This document shows positions 30,809-38,663 of a stretch of DNA of 43,275 bases, piece after piece. Within the stretch, counting starts at the first letter, position 1. Each line of letters opens with the position of its first letter. This DNA is from CAZEQK01 sp964514395 (lineage in GTDB: Bacteria; Bacillota; Bacilli; Tepidibacillales; Tepidibacillaceae). The stretch is taken from assembly GCA_964514395.1 (NCBI GenBank), contig CAZEQK010000026.1, positions 1 to 43,275 on the forward strand, written 5' to 3'. The notes beneath the pieces were generated by a model. It saw nothing but the letters and a program-made list of their open reading frames with translations, did no database searches and was not told where the DNA came from. The position numbers were made by a program, and so were the translations under genes.

Positions 30809-32011
30809 ATGATGAAGATTTTTATAGTGAACTGTGGAAGCTCTTCTTTAAAATATCAGTTATTCAATATGAAGGATGAGTCAGTCATTGCTTCTGGCAA
30901 GGTGGAGAGAATTGGGATGAATGATGCTATTTTAACCCATGAGCCAACGGGGAAGACAGAAGCGAAGGTAGTAACAGAAATCCTTGATCATACGACTGCC
31001 ATTCAAAAGGTATTTGAATATCTAGTAGATGAGAAGTATGGTGTATTGAAAAATATTAATGAAATAGATGCAGTTGGCCATCGTGTTGTGCACGGAGGAG
31101 AAGTCTTTTCTGATTCCGTAAAGGTTGATGAACAGGTTAAAGCTGCGATTAGAGGTGTTTTTGATTTAGCACCATTACATAATCCAGCCAATTTACAGGG
31201 AATAGAAGCAGTTGAATACGTGCTACCGGAAGTTCCGAATGTTGCTGTTTTCGACACTGCATTTCATCAGACAATGCCTCAAAAAGCATTTATGTACCCA
31301 GTACCAAAAATTTTATACAAAAGACATAAGATTAGAAGATATGGTTTTCACGGAACCTCTCATAAATATGTAAGTGCAAAGGCAGCAGAATTTTTGAAGA
31401 CACCTTTAGAGGAATTGAAAATCGTTTCCTGTCATATTGGTAACGGTGCAAGTATAACAGCTATAGATAAAGGGCAATCTGTAGATACAAGTATGGGCAT
31501 GACACCACTTGAAGGACTGATGATGGGTACTAGAAGTGGGGATATGGACCCAGCAATCATTCCATTTGTCATGGGAAAAGAAGATTTAACATTAAACGAA
31601 GTTAACTCAATGTTAAATAAGCATAGCGGATTAATTGGAGTATCTGGATTTAGTAGTGATATGCGTGATATTGAAGAAAATATGGAAACAGATAAAAGGG
31701 CAAAGTTAGCCTTTGATATGTATGAATATCGCATTCGTAAATACATTGGAGCATATGTAGCGGTTATGAATGGAGTAGATGTGATTATCTTTACAGCAGG
31801 CGTTGGCGAAAACTCTGATGTGTTAAGAAAACACTTAATCCAAAATTTCAGCTTCTTTGGCGTAGAGCTAGATGAGCAACTTAATAAGGTAAGGACAAAT
31901 AAGATAAGACGAATAAGCTCAAAAAATTCGAAGATTGAAGTTTTAATTGTTCCAACAAATGAAGAGTTAATGATTGCAAGAGACACCCTAAGAATAGTAA
32001 AATTAAATTAA
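30809..32011 (+). CDS. ackA: acetate kinase
   Basis: A 400-residue ASKHA-fold kinase that interconverts acetyl phosphate + ADP and acetate + ATP in the cytoplasm. Family motifs are IVNCGSSSLKYQLF at the start, AVGHRVVHGGE, AVFDTAFHQTMP, YGFHGTSHKYVS, SCHIGNGASITAI and IIFTAGVGENS. The length matches AckA (about 395-400 residues). AAGGGGATTGTAA precedes two adjacent ATG codons (30809 and 30812). It lies between the dehydrogenase homologue (27 bp) and aspB (34 bp), likely in one operon. No pta is in the window. Confidence 0.95.
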   Translation: MMKIFIVNCGSSSLKYQLFNMKDESVIASGKVERIGMNDAILTHEPTGKTEAKVVTEILDHTTAIQKVFEYLVDEKYGVLKNINEIDAVGHRVVHGGEVFSDSVKVDEQVKAAIRGVFDLAPLHNPANLQGIEAVEYVLPEVPNVAVFDTAFHQTMPQKAFMYPVPKILYKRHKIRRYGFHGTSHKYVSAKAAEFLKTPLEELKIVSCHIGNGASITAIDKGQSVDTSMGMTPLEGLMMGTRSGDMDPAIIPFVMGKEDLTLNEVNSMLNKHSGLIGVSGFSSDMRDIEENMETDKRAKLAFDMYEYRIRKYIGAYVAVMNGVDVIIFTAGVGENSDVLRKHLIQNFSFFGVELDEQLNKVRTNKIRRISSKNSKIEVLIVPTNEELMIARDTLRIVKLN

Positions 32012-32045
32012 TCATTACGTTCTATATACTTAAGGGGGAATAATT

Positions 32046-33227
32046 ATGCAATTTGCAAGGAGGGTTTCCGAATTATCTCCTTCACCAACTTTAGCAATAA
32101 CTGCAAAAGCAAAGGAACTTAAAAGCCAAGGGATTGATGTAGTTGGCTTAGGGGCTGGTGAACCAGATTTTAATACACCAGAACACATTATTAATGCTGC
32201 TACACAGTCGATGAAGGAAGGTAAGACAAAATATACACCAGCTGGTGGTATTCCTGAGTTAAAACAAGCAGTAATCGAAAAACTTAAGCGAGATAATGGT
32301 TTAGACTATCAACCAAATCAAGTGATTATAACTATTGGTGCTAAGCATGCTTTGTTTAACTTTTTTCAAGTCATCTGTGATCCAGGAGATGAGGTTATTA
32401 TTCCTGTTCCTTATTGGGTTAGTTATCCTGAGCAAGTGAAATTGGCGGAAGGTAAACCAGTATATGTAGATGGTAAGAAGGAAAACAATTATAAAATTAC
32501 ACCTAATCAACTAGATGCTGCGATTACAAGCAAAACAAAAGCATTCATTCTAAATTCTCCAAGTAATCCTACAGGAATTATTTATAGTAAAGAAGAACTT
32601 GAAGGTATTGCTGATGTTTGTAAAAAGCATGATATCTTAATTGTTTCAGATGAAATATATGAAAAATTAATTTATGAAGATGCTGAACACTTCAGTATTG
32701 CCAGCTTAAATGAAGATTCTTATAAACGTACTGTTGTTATCAATGGGGTTTCCAAGCCTTATTCGATGACAGGCTGGAGAATTGGGTACGCAGCAGGGGA
32801 TGAAAAAATCATTAAGGCAATGACTGGAATTGCAAGTCATAGTACCTCTAATCCAGTATCATTTGCTCAATACGGTGCTGTTGAAGCTATAAGTGGTTCT
32901 CAGGACGATTTGATAAAAATGAGAAGTGAATTTGATAAAAGAAGAAAAGCTGTTCTTGAGATAATTCATAACATATCAGGACTTAAACCAATTGCCCCAA
33001 AAGGTGCATTTTATGTTTTCATCGATATTTCCGAGATATTACATCATAATGGCAAAAACTTTGCAAATGCGGATGAATGGGCCAAGGCTTTATTGGATGA
33101 GGCAAAGGTTGCAGTTATTCCTGGTTCTGGTTTTGGAGCACCTAATTTTATTCGTATCTCCTATGCAACATCCTTAGAACAGCTACAAGAGGGAATGAAG
33201 CGAATAAAGGAGTTCATCAACGCTTAA
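32046..33227 (+). CDS. aspB: aspartate aminotransferase
   Basis: A 393-residue class I PLP-dependent aminotransferase with AAGGGGGAATAATT before the ATG. Visible are GAGEPDFNTPEHI, YTPAGGIPELK, the SPSNPTG motif, VSDEIYEKLIY, the PLP-binding lysine in VSKPYSMTGWRIGYAAG, and the C-terminal RISYATS with the substrate-binding Arg. It transfers amino groups between aspartate and 2-oxoglutarate. Its place before asnS and its length match Bacillus AspB (393 residues). In Bacillus it follows ypmB directly; here it shares a likely operon with ackA. Confidence 0.95.
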   Translation: MQFARRVSELSPSPTLAITAKAKELKSQGIDVVGLGAGEPDFNTPEHIINAATQSMKEGKTKYTPAGGIPELKQAVIEKLKRDNGLDYQPNQVIITIGAKHALFNFFQVICDPGDEVIIPVPYWVSYPEQVKLAEGKPVYVDGKKENNYKITPNQLDAAITSKTKAFILNSPSNPTGIIYSKEELEGIADVCKKHDILIVSDEIYEKLIYEDAEHFSIASLNEDSYKRTVVINGVSKPYSMTGWRIGYAAGDEKIIKAMTGIASHSTSNPVSFAQYGAVEAISGSQDDLIKMRSEFDKRRKAVLEIIHNISGLKPIAPKGAFYVFIDISEILHHNGKNFANADEWAKALLDEAKVAVIPGSGFGAPNFIRISYATSLEQLQEGMKRIKEFINA

Positions 33228-33262
33228 ATGATAGTTATTAGATAATGAACGACTGATCAAAT

Positions 33263-33326
33263 GGTGACTTTTAGAAAATCTTCAGTATGATGAAGCTGGG
33301 GATGGCTAAAGTCACCTTTAGTCTTT
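33263..33326 (+). terminator. structured intergenic RNA, probable terminator after aspB
   Basis: GGTGACTTT (33263-33271) pairs with AAAGTCACC (33308-33316) and encloses CTTCA/TGAAG (33280-33295). A short T-rich stretch follows. The 30-nt unpaired interior is unusual for a simple terminator. No T-box consensus (TGGNACC) is present for asnS. Confidence 0.45.
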
Positions 33327-33407
33327 TAATATATCAAATTGATTTTAAATAGGAGCAATAGTATAATAATACCAGTAATTCTTAAAGGGTCAATGGAGGG
33401 AAAAATA

Positions 33408-34697
33408 TTGTTACCTACTATTAAAAACATGGCACAGTATGATGAACAAGAAATTAAACTTGGCGTATGGTTATTTAATAAACGTTCAAGTGGTAAAATT
33501 CAATTTTTACAGCTCAGAGATGGTACAGGCTTTATACAGGGCGTGGTCGTAAAAAGTGAAATAACTGAAGAAGTATGGAACTTAGCAAAAAGCTTGACCC
33601 AAGAAAGTTCTCTATACGTGACTGGTGTTGTTAGAAAAGATGACCGTTCTAAGCTAGGCTACGAATTAACCATTAAAGATATCGAGCTTATTCATCTTGC
33701 TGAGGAATATCCAATTACTAAAAAAGAACACGGGACCGATTTTCTAATGGATCACCGTCATCTTTGGATTAGAACAAAAAGGCAACATGCGATATTAACG
33801 ATTAGGGGAGAAATCATTAGGGCAACTCAAGAGTATCTCAATCAAAATGGATTTACTTTAGTTGATCCACCTATTTTGACTCCTACCTCTGCAGAGGGAA
33901 CCACAAGTTTATTCCACACAAAATACTTTGAGGAGGATGCTTATCTATCCCAAAGTGGCCAATTGTATATGGAAGCAGCAGCTATGGCATTGGGTCGTGT
34001 ATATTCTTTTGGTCCAACCTTTAGAGCAGAAAAATCTAAAACCAGAAGACATTTGATTGAATTTTGGATGCTTGAGCCTGAGATGGCCTTTGTTGAGCAT
34101 GAAGATAGCCTAAAGATCCAAGAGGAATTCATTAGTCATATCATAAAATCAGTCTTAACAAATTGCAAGTTTGAATTAAGTATCTTAGAAAGGGATACGT
34201 CGGTACTTGAAAAAATCGTAGCTCCTTTCCCACGTATCACCTATGATGAGGCCATTAAACTGCTTCAAGAGGATGGTCATGATATAAAATGGGGTGAAGA
34301 TTTTGGTGCTCCTCATGAGACTGCAATTGCAGAGAAATTTGAAAAACCAGTATTTATTACCCATTATCCAACAGAGTTAAAGGCATTTTATATGAAGCCA
34401 GATCCAGAACGCCCTAATGTGGTATTATGTGCAGATTTAATTGCTCCTGAGGGATATGGTGAAATAATTGGTGGAAGCCAAAGAATCGACGATCCAGTAC
34501 TCCTAGAGGAACGATTTAAAGCTCACGATTTATCAATGGACGATTATAGATGGTACCTTGATATAAGAAAATATGGTAGTGTACCTCATTCTGGTTTTGG
34601 TCTAGGAATTGAAAGGACAGTCGCATGGTTATGTGGTATTGACCATGTTAGAGAAACCATTCCATTCCCAAGATTATTGAATCGCTTATATCCATAA
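33408..34697 (+). CDS. asnS: asparaginyl-tRNA synthetase
   Basis: A 429-residue class IIb synthetase. I use the TTG at 33408, which follows ATGGAGGGAAAAAT; the frame is open to 33339, but the shorter form matches the 430 residues of Bacillus AsnS. The N-terminal OB-fold anticodon-binding domain (about 10-110) has LGVWLFNKRSSGKIQFLQLR and DGTGFIQGVVV. Catalytic motifs follow: motif 2 FGPTFRAEKSKTRRHLIEFW, and motif 3 GFGLGIERTVAWL. It charges tRNA-Asn in the cytoplasm. It is part of the conserved aspB-asnS-dnaD order, although a two-component system and a transporter now separate it from dnaD. Confidence 0.95.
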   Translation: MLPTIKNMAQYDEQEIKLGVWLFNKRSSGKIQFLQLRDGTGFIQGVVVKSEITEEVWNLAKSLTQESSLYVTGVVRKDDRSKLGYELTIKDIELIHLAEEYPITKKEHGTDFLMDHRHLWIRTKRQHAILTIRGEIIRATQEYLNQNGFTLVDPPILTPTSAEGTTSLFHTKYFEEDAYLSQSGQLYMEAAAMALGRVYSFGPTFRAEKSKTRRHLIEFWMLEPEMAFVEHEDSLKIQEEFISHIIKSVLTNCKFELSILERDTSVLEKIVAPFPRITYDEAIKLLQEDGHDIKWGEDFGAPHETAIAEKFEKPVFITHYPTELKAFYMKPDPERPNVVLCADLIAPEGYGEIIGGSQRIDDPVLLEERFKAHDLSMDDYRWYLDIRKYGSVPHSGFGLGIERTVAWLCGIDHVRETIPFPRLLNRLYP

Positions 34698-34747
34698 AAA
34701 TAGTGGCGGTTAATTATCGGGCAAAGTGAGACAAAATACAAAAATGA

Positions 34748-34781
34748 TGAGTGCCTTAAATGGTACTCATTTTTTTTTTAG
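34748..34781 (+). terminator. intrinsic terminator after asnS
   Basis: ATGAGTGCC (34748-34756) pairs with GGTACTCAT (34763-34771), followed by ten T. Confidence 0.85.
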
Positions 34782-34824
34782 TATATACTATTAGTAATAT
34801 TTTTTATTCTAGGGGGAACTATTT

Positions 34825-36111
34825 TTGGTTGAAAGAAACAGCTACTTTCATAAAATAATTGTAATTTTTTCAATCATTATCGTTACAGCCTTTTTAGGCG
34901 AATTAAAATTAATTGCATTTGGAAGTAGCTTTCGCTTCAGCTTAGGAAGCGCAGCATTCTTTTTTCTTTTATTATATTATAACCATGTTCCATATAAAGT
35001 GATGGGACTAGTTACTGGAATAGCAGTCACATTCTTTCGAATTTTTCTTGATTTTTCTATTCACGATACATCTTTTCATTTTCATCAATCCTTTTTAAAT
35101 AATAGTCCTATTATAGGCTATTACTTTGTCTTTGCCTTAACCCTATCCTTAGGACAGGCAACAAGATTTTTAGAATATCCATTTTATATAGGGGTTCTTG
35201 GAGCCTTTGGCGATGGAGTTGCTAACATTACAGAATTGTTGATTAGAACAGAGATTTCAGGCCAATTTATGCTTCACGCAACAAATATCGAATATGTATT
35301 TATTATTGCAATTTTACGTAGTTTTTTTGTCGTAGGTTTGTTTAATATGGTTTATATGAACCATATGAAAGTCGTCTATAAAGAACAAAGAAGTCGATTT
35401 GAACAGATTCAAATGATTACTTCTGGTCTCTATGTTGAGGTATTCTATTTAAAAAAACTGATGAATAATATCGAGGAAGTTACAGCAAAAGGCTTCTCTT
35501 TATATCAAAAGATAAAAGGATATCCAGAAGTTCCTCAAAACATCTCACAAACAGCATTGGCTGTTGCTCAAGAGGTACATGAGATAAAGAAAGATAACCA
35601 AAGGATTTTAGCTGGATTAGAAAAAATAATTCATCAGGAATCAGCTATTATTCAGATGACCATTGATGAATTGATTGATCTAGTCATACGTGCTAATCGA
35701 AAATACGCTAAAATGCTTAATAAGGATATTTATTTTATTCAGGATATAAACGCAGATCTAAAAGTAGCTAAAGTATATGATATCGTAGTAATCCTAAACA
35801 ATCTTATTACGAACAGTATTGAAGCAATAAAGTATGAAGGGGTCATTAAGATATATGCTAGCGTAACTGAGCAGTATTTAGAAATGAGAATAACGGATAA
35901 CGGTAGTGGTATTCACAAAGAGGATGAGTCCTTAGTCTTTGAACCGGGATTTACCACAAAATTTGACGAGAAGGGTAGACAATCAACAGGAATAGGTCTG
36001 TCCCATGTAAAATCAATGGTTTATAAATTGGGTGGTGAGATTGAGTTGATCACAGATCAAATCTCGGTCGAGACAATATTTAAGGTTACCTTTCCAATAG
36101 ACCAGCTATAA
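34825..36111 (+). CDS. GlnK/YcbA-like sensor histidine kinase
   Basis: A 428-residue kinase with a TTG start at 34825 after AGGGGGAAC. About six membrane helices occupy residues 10-180. A coiled linker follows (about 185-240), then a dimerisation/phosphoacceptor segment with His252 in AQEVHEIKKDNQR. The ATPase domain has the N-box NNLITNSIEAI, G1 DNGSGI and G2 GIGLSHV. It resembles the glutamine sensor GlnK (YcbA) of Bacillus in size, membrane part and partner, and autophosphorylates in response to an extracellular or membrane signal. The response regulator gene follows 13 bp downstream. No PAS or HAMP domain is visible. Confidence 0.8.
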   Translation: MVERNSYFHKIIVIFSIIIVTAFLGELKLIAFGSSFRFSLGSAAFFFLLLYYNHVPYKVMGLVTGIAVTFFRIFLDFSIHDTSFHFHQSFLNNSPIIGYYFVFALTLSLGQATRFLEYPFYIGVLGAFGDGVANITELLIRTEISGQFMLHATNIEYVFIIAILRSFFVVGLFNMVYMNHMKVVYKEQRSRFEQIQMITSGLYVEVFYLKKLMNNIEEVTAKGFSLYQKIKGYPEVPQNISQTALAVAQEVHEIKKDNQRILAGLEKIIHQESAIIQMTIDELIDLVIRANRKYAKMLNKDIYFIQDINADLKVAKVYDIVVILNNLITNSIEAIKYEGVIKIYASVTEQYLEMRITDNGSGIHKEDESLVFEPGFTTKFDEKGRQSTGIGLSHVKSMVYKLGGEIELITDQISVETIFKVTFPIDQL

Positions 36112-36124
36112 GGAGGCAAGTTTA

Positions 36125-37024
36125 TTGAAATACTATGTGTTAGACGATGATATAGCCAGTAGAAAGATTTTAAGTAGAATAATATCTGATGAGTTTTTAG
36201 GAGAGATTTTAGGTGAAGAAGGAGATCCAATTAAGGCCGAACTTGATATTATGGCAAATAAGCCTGATATCGTTTTAATCGACTTATTAATGCCAAATCA
36301 AGATGGAATTGAAACGGTTCAAAATCTAAAAAAGAGAAATTTTCATGGCAAAATTATTATGATTTCACAAATAGAAAACAAGGAAATGGTAGCTAAAGCT
36401 TATAAAGAAGGTGTTGAGTATTTTATCCATAAGCCGATAAACCGAGTAGAGGTTGCCTCTGTTATCCATAAAGTAATTGAACAGATGAAGATGGAGCATT
36501 CCCTATCAAAAATAAAGGAGAGTCTTGCAGTATTTCAGCAGCCAGAGCAGAATACTAAGCAATTAAGCAATGATAAATTTAATTCTGTTCTCCGCAATAT
36601 ATTTGGAGATTTAGGCATTATCGGTGAAAGTGGGACGAAGGATTTAATTAATATGATGAATTATTTTTTTGAAAACTTAAGTGGAAGGCCCTTCTCGGAT
36701 AATATGGCTCTAAAGGAGATATATGTTGAGGTTTTACAGGAAAAACAGGTAGCCATAGAGGAAAAGGATTTAAAGGCATTGGAACAAAGATTACGAAGAA
36801 CGGTAAACCAAGCGATGACTAATCTTGCTTCCTTAGGTTTAACCGACTATTCTCATCCTCGGTTTGAGCATTACGCCACTAAATTTTTTGATTTTAGCGA
36901 AATGAGAATAAAAATGCGTGAGATTGATAGTAATGAATATGATAAAAAAGCTAAAATTCACCTCCGAAAATTTATCTTTGCACTGTATAATGAGATACTT
37001 GTTCGATTAGAATATGAATACTAA
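36125..37024 (+). CDS. GlnL/YcbB-like response regulator
   Basis: A 299-residue protein starting with TTG at 36125, after AAGGAGGCAAG. Receiver domain (about 1-120) with acidic pocket Asp7-Asp9, phosphoacceptor Asp53 in IVLIDLLMP, Ser/Thr switch and Lys in FIHKPI. The C-terminal half (about 150-299) is the YcbB domain: RNIFGDLGIIGESGTKDLI, then a predicted HTH (LEQRLRRTVNQAMTNLASLGL). In Bacillus, GlnL activates glutaminase and glutamine transporter genes by binding direct repeats. Here the next operon codes for a TRAP transporter of a family that includes glutamate-binding members, so it is the likely target. Confidence 0.85.
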   Translation: MKYYVLDDDIASRKILSRIISDEFLGEILGEEGDPIKAELDIMANKPDIVLIDLLMPNQDGIETVQNLKKRNFHGKIIMISQIENKEMVAKAYKEGVEYFIHKPINRVEVASVIHKVIEQMKMEHSLSKIKESLAVFQQPEQNTKQLSNDKFNSVLRNIFGDLGIIGESGTKDLINMMNYFFENLSGRPFSDNMALKEIYVEVLQEKQVAIEEKDLKALEQRLRRTVNQAMTNLASLGLTDYSHPRFEHYATKFFDFSEMRIKMREIDSNEYDKKAKIHLRKFIFALYNEILVRLEYEY

Positions 37025-37040
37025 ATTTGTATAAAGTATT

Positions 37041-37113
37041 TTTCAGTAGGTTTCTGTAGTTTTTAATTCCCTAGTATTTATACTTATCTTAGAAATATTC
37101 AAAAAATTATAGT
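37041..37113 (+). promoter_or_regulatory. direct-repeat activator site and -10 box of the TRAP operon
   Basis: TTTCAGTAGG (37041-37050) is followed at once by TTTCTGTAGT (37051-37060), a tandem repeat with one-helical-turn period. TATAGT (37108-37113) is a possible -10 box without a recognisable -35 element, as expected of an activator-dependent promoter. A further inverted pair GTATAAA/TTTATAC flanks the repeats (about 37029-37082). Binding by the GlnL-like regulator is inferred. Confidence 0.45.
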
Positions 37114-37142
37114 AAAGATAATTAAAGAATGGGGGACAATTC

Positions 37143-38102
37143 ATGAAAAAGTTATTATTATTCGCACTTGCTTTAACAATGGTATTTTCATTGGCAGCTT
37201 GTTCATCCTCTAATGGAAGTCAAGCAGATTCACAGCAATTAATTATTGCTACTGGTGGTACTTCTGGTACTTATTACCCACTTGGTGGTGGAATTGCACA
37301 AATTATCACTGATAATACAAATGCAAGCGCTACCGCTCAAACAACAGGTGCTTCAGTAGAGAACATGCGTTTACTAAGTGATAATAAGGTTGACCTAGCT
37401 TTTACTCAAAATGATATTGCTAGCTATGCAAATAGTGGTACTGTTATGTTTGATGGTAAAAAAGTTGACAACCTTACAGGGATTGCAACACTTTACAACG
37501 AAACGATTCAAATCGTTTTACCAAAGGGTAGTGCTATCAACAGTGTAGCAGACTTAAGAGGTAAAAAAGTTTCCGTTGGTGCTCCTGGAAGTGGTACTGA
37601 GCAAAATGCAATGCAAATTTTAGAAACTTATGGATTAACTTTTGATGATTTAAAAGCAGAACATTTATCATTTGGTGACTCTGCACAAAAAATTCAAGAT
37701 GGTAACCTAGATGCTGCATTTGTTACAGCAGGTGCCCCAACATCAGCTGTTACTGAATTATCAGCTACAAAAGGTGTAAAAATTCTATCATTTGACGAAA
37801 GCAAAATCAAACAATTAATAGCTAAATATCCTTTCTATGTTGAGCAAGTTATTCCAGCTGGCACATATTCAGGTGTTGACGAAGTAACAACAGTTGCTGT
37901 TAAAGCAATGTTGGTTGCTCGTAAAGATTTATCTGAAGATCTAGTTTACAACATTACAAAAGCTATATTTGAACATACTACCAAACTAGTAGCAATTAAT
38001 GCAAAAGCAAAAAGCATTAGCTTAGATAATGCTGTACAAGGTATGCCATTAGATTTTCATCCTGGAGCTCTAAAATATTACAAAGAAAAAGGCATTAAGT
38101 AA
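37143..38102 (+). CDS. TAXI-family TRAP transporter solute receptor (lipoprotein)
   Basis: A 319-residue substrate-binding protein. Residues 1-20 are a lipoprotein signal (MKKLLLFALALTMVFSLAAC), with Cys20 lipidated after processing. The TAXI signature IIATGGTSGTYYPLGGGIAQII follows; other motifs are LRGKKVSVGAPGSGTEQNA and FVTAGAPTSAVTELS. TAXI receptors bind glutamate, glutamine or other carboxylates and deliver them to a sodium- or proton-driven permease. The start has GGGGG upstream. A terminator downstream would raise its level relative to the permease. Position directly after a GlnK/L-type pair supports a glutamate/glutamine-related substrate, which is inference. Confidence 0.92.
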   Translation: MKKLLLFALALTMVFSLAACSSSNGSQADSQQLIIATGGTSGTYYPLGGGIAQIITDNTNASATAQTTGASVENMRLLSDNKVDLAFTQNDIASYANSGTVMFDGKKVDNLTGIATLYNETIQIVLPKGSAINSVADLRGKKVSVGAPGSGTEQNAMQILETYGLTFDDLKAEHLSFGDSAQKIQDGNLDAAFVTAGAPTSAVTELSATKGVKILSFDESKIKQLIAKYPFYVEQVIPAGTYSGVDEVTTVAVKAMLVARKDLSEDLVYNITKAIFEHTTKLVAINAKAKSISLDNAVQGMPLDFHPGALKYYKEKGIK

Positions 38103-38129
38103 TATATGACTTGTCTTTTAAAAAAATTG

Positions 38130-38160
38130 CCGAGGCGGCCTTGTGCCCCTCGGTTTTTTA
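38130..38160 (+). terminator. intra-operon terminator between receptor and permease genes
   Basis: CCGAGG (38130-38135) and CCTCGG (38148-38153), with an inner GGC/GCC, are followed by six T. The 38106 frame would run through this hairpin, so the DUF1850 start must lie beyond it. Confidence 0.8.
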
Positions 38161-38180
38161 AAGAAAAAAGAGGATTATAT

Positions 38181-38663
38181 GTGCTACTATTGTTTGTTTT
38201 GTTGTTTTTAATAATAACTCTTCCTATTTTTCCCCAATTTATAATAACTGATGGAGATACTGGAAAGATTGTTTATCATAAAGCGACTTCGGTAAATGAT
38301 GAGTTTATGATTAGATATATTCATTCTACAAATTTAACCCCAGTTGAGGAGTATTATAGAATTAATAAAAATTTTAACATCAGATTATTTGAATTACGCT
38401 ATCAATCTTATAGTGTAGGTATGCCTTCTAGTCTTGAAAAAGGGGAAAAAATGGTGTTGAAAAACGGTGAAATTATTATAGAAAATATGAATCGAGTTTT
38501 TCCCTACTTCGATCAGCGGATTGGACAGGTTATAGCGAATCATACCTTAACGATAGATAATAAAACAATAAAATTCTCAGATATAGATACCCCTGGTTCT
38601 ATGGTTAGAATAAGGGCAACAAAATTAAGTATATTTGAACTTTTGGGAGTGTATCGACCTTGA
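38181..38663 (+). CDS. DUF1850 protein of the TRAP operon
   Basis: A 160-residue protein; I use the GTG at 38181, preceded by AAAAGAGGATTAT and located after the terminator. An N-terminal membrane helix (about 1-20, VLLLFVLLFLIITLPIF) is followed by a beta-rich extracytoplasmic domain with FMIRYIHSTNLTPVEEYYRI and FELRYQSYSVGMPSSLEKGE. This is the DUF1850 pattern (IxYxHSVxxTPVxExY). DUF1850 genes regularly sit next to TAXI receptors and fused TRAP permeases; the biochemical role is unknown. It overlaps the permease gene by 4 bp. Confidence 0.8.
   Translation: MLLLFVLLFLIITLPIFPQFIITDGDTGKIVYHKATSVNDEFMIRYIHSTNLTPVEEYYRINKNFNIRLFELRYQSYSVGMPSSLEKGEKMVLKNGEIIIENMNRVFPYFDQRIGQVIANHTLTIDNKTIKFSDIDTPGSMVRIRATKLSIFELLGVYRP

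Noticed and set aside
31432..31986. 184-codon minus-strand frame
   Set aside because: Fully antisense to ackA, no ribosome binding site.
33228..33407. T-box leader for asnS
   Set aside because: The TGGNACC antiterminator sequence and specifier stem are missing; the hairpin fits better as a terminator after aspB.
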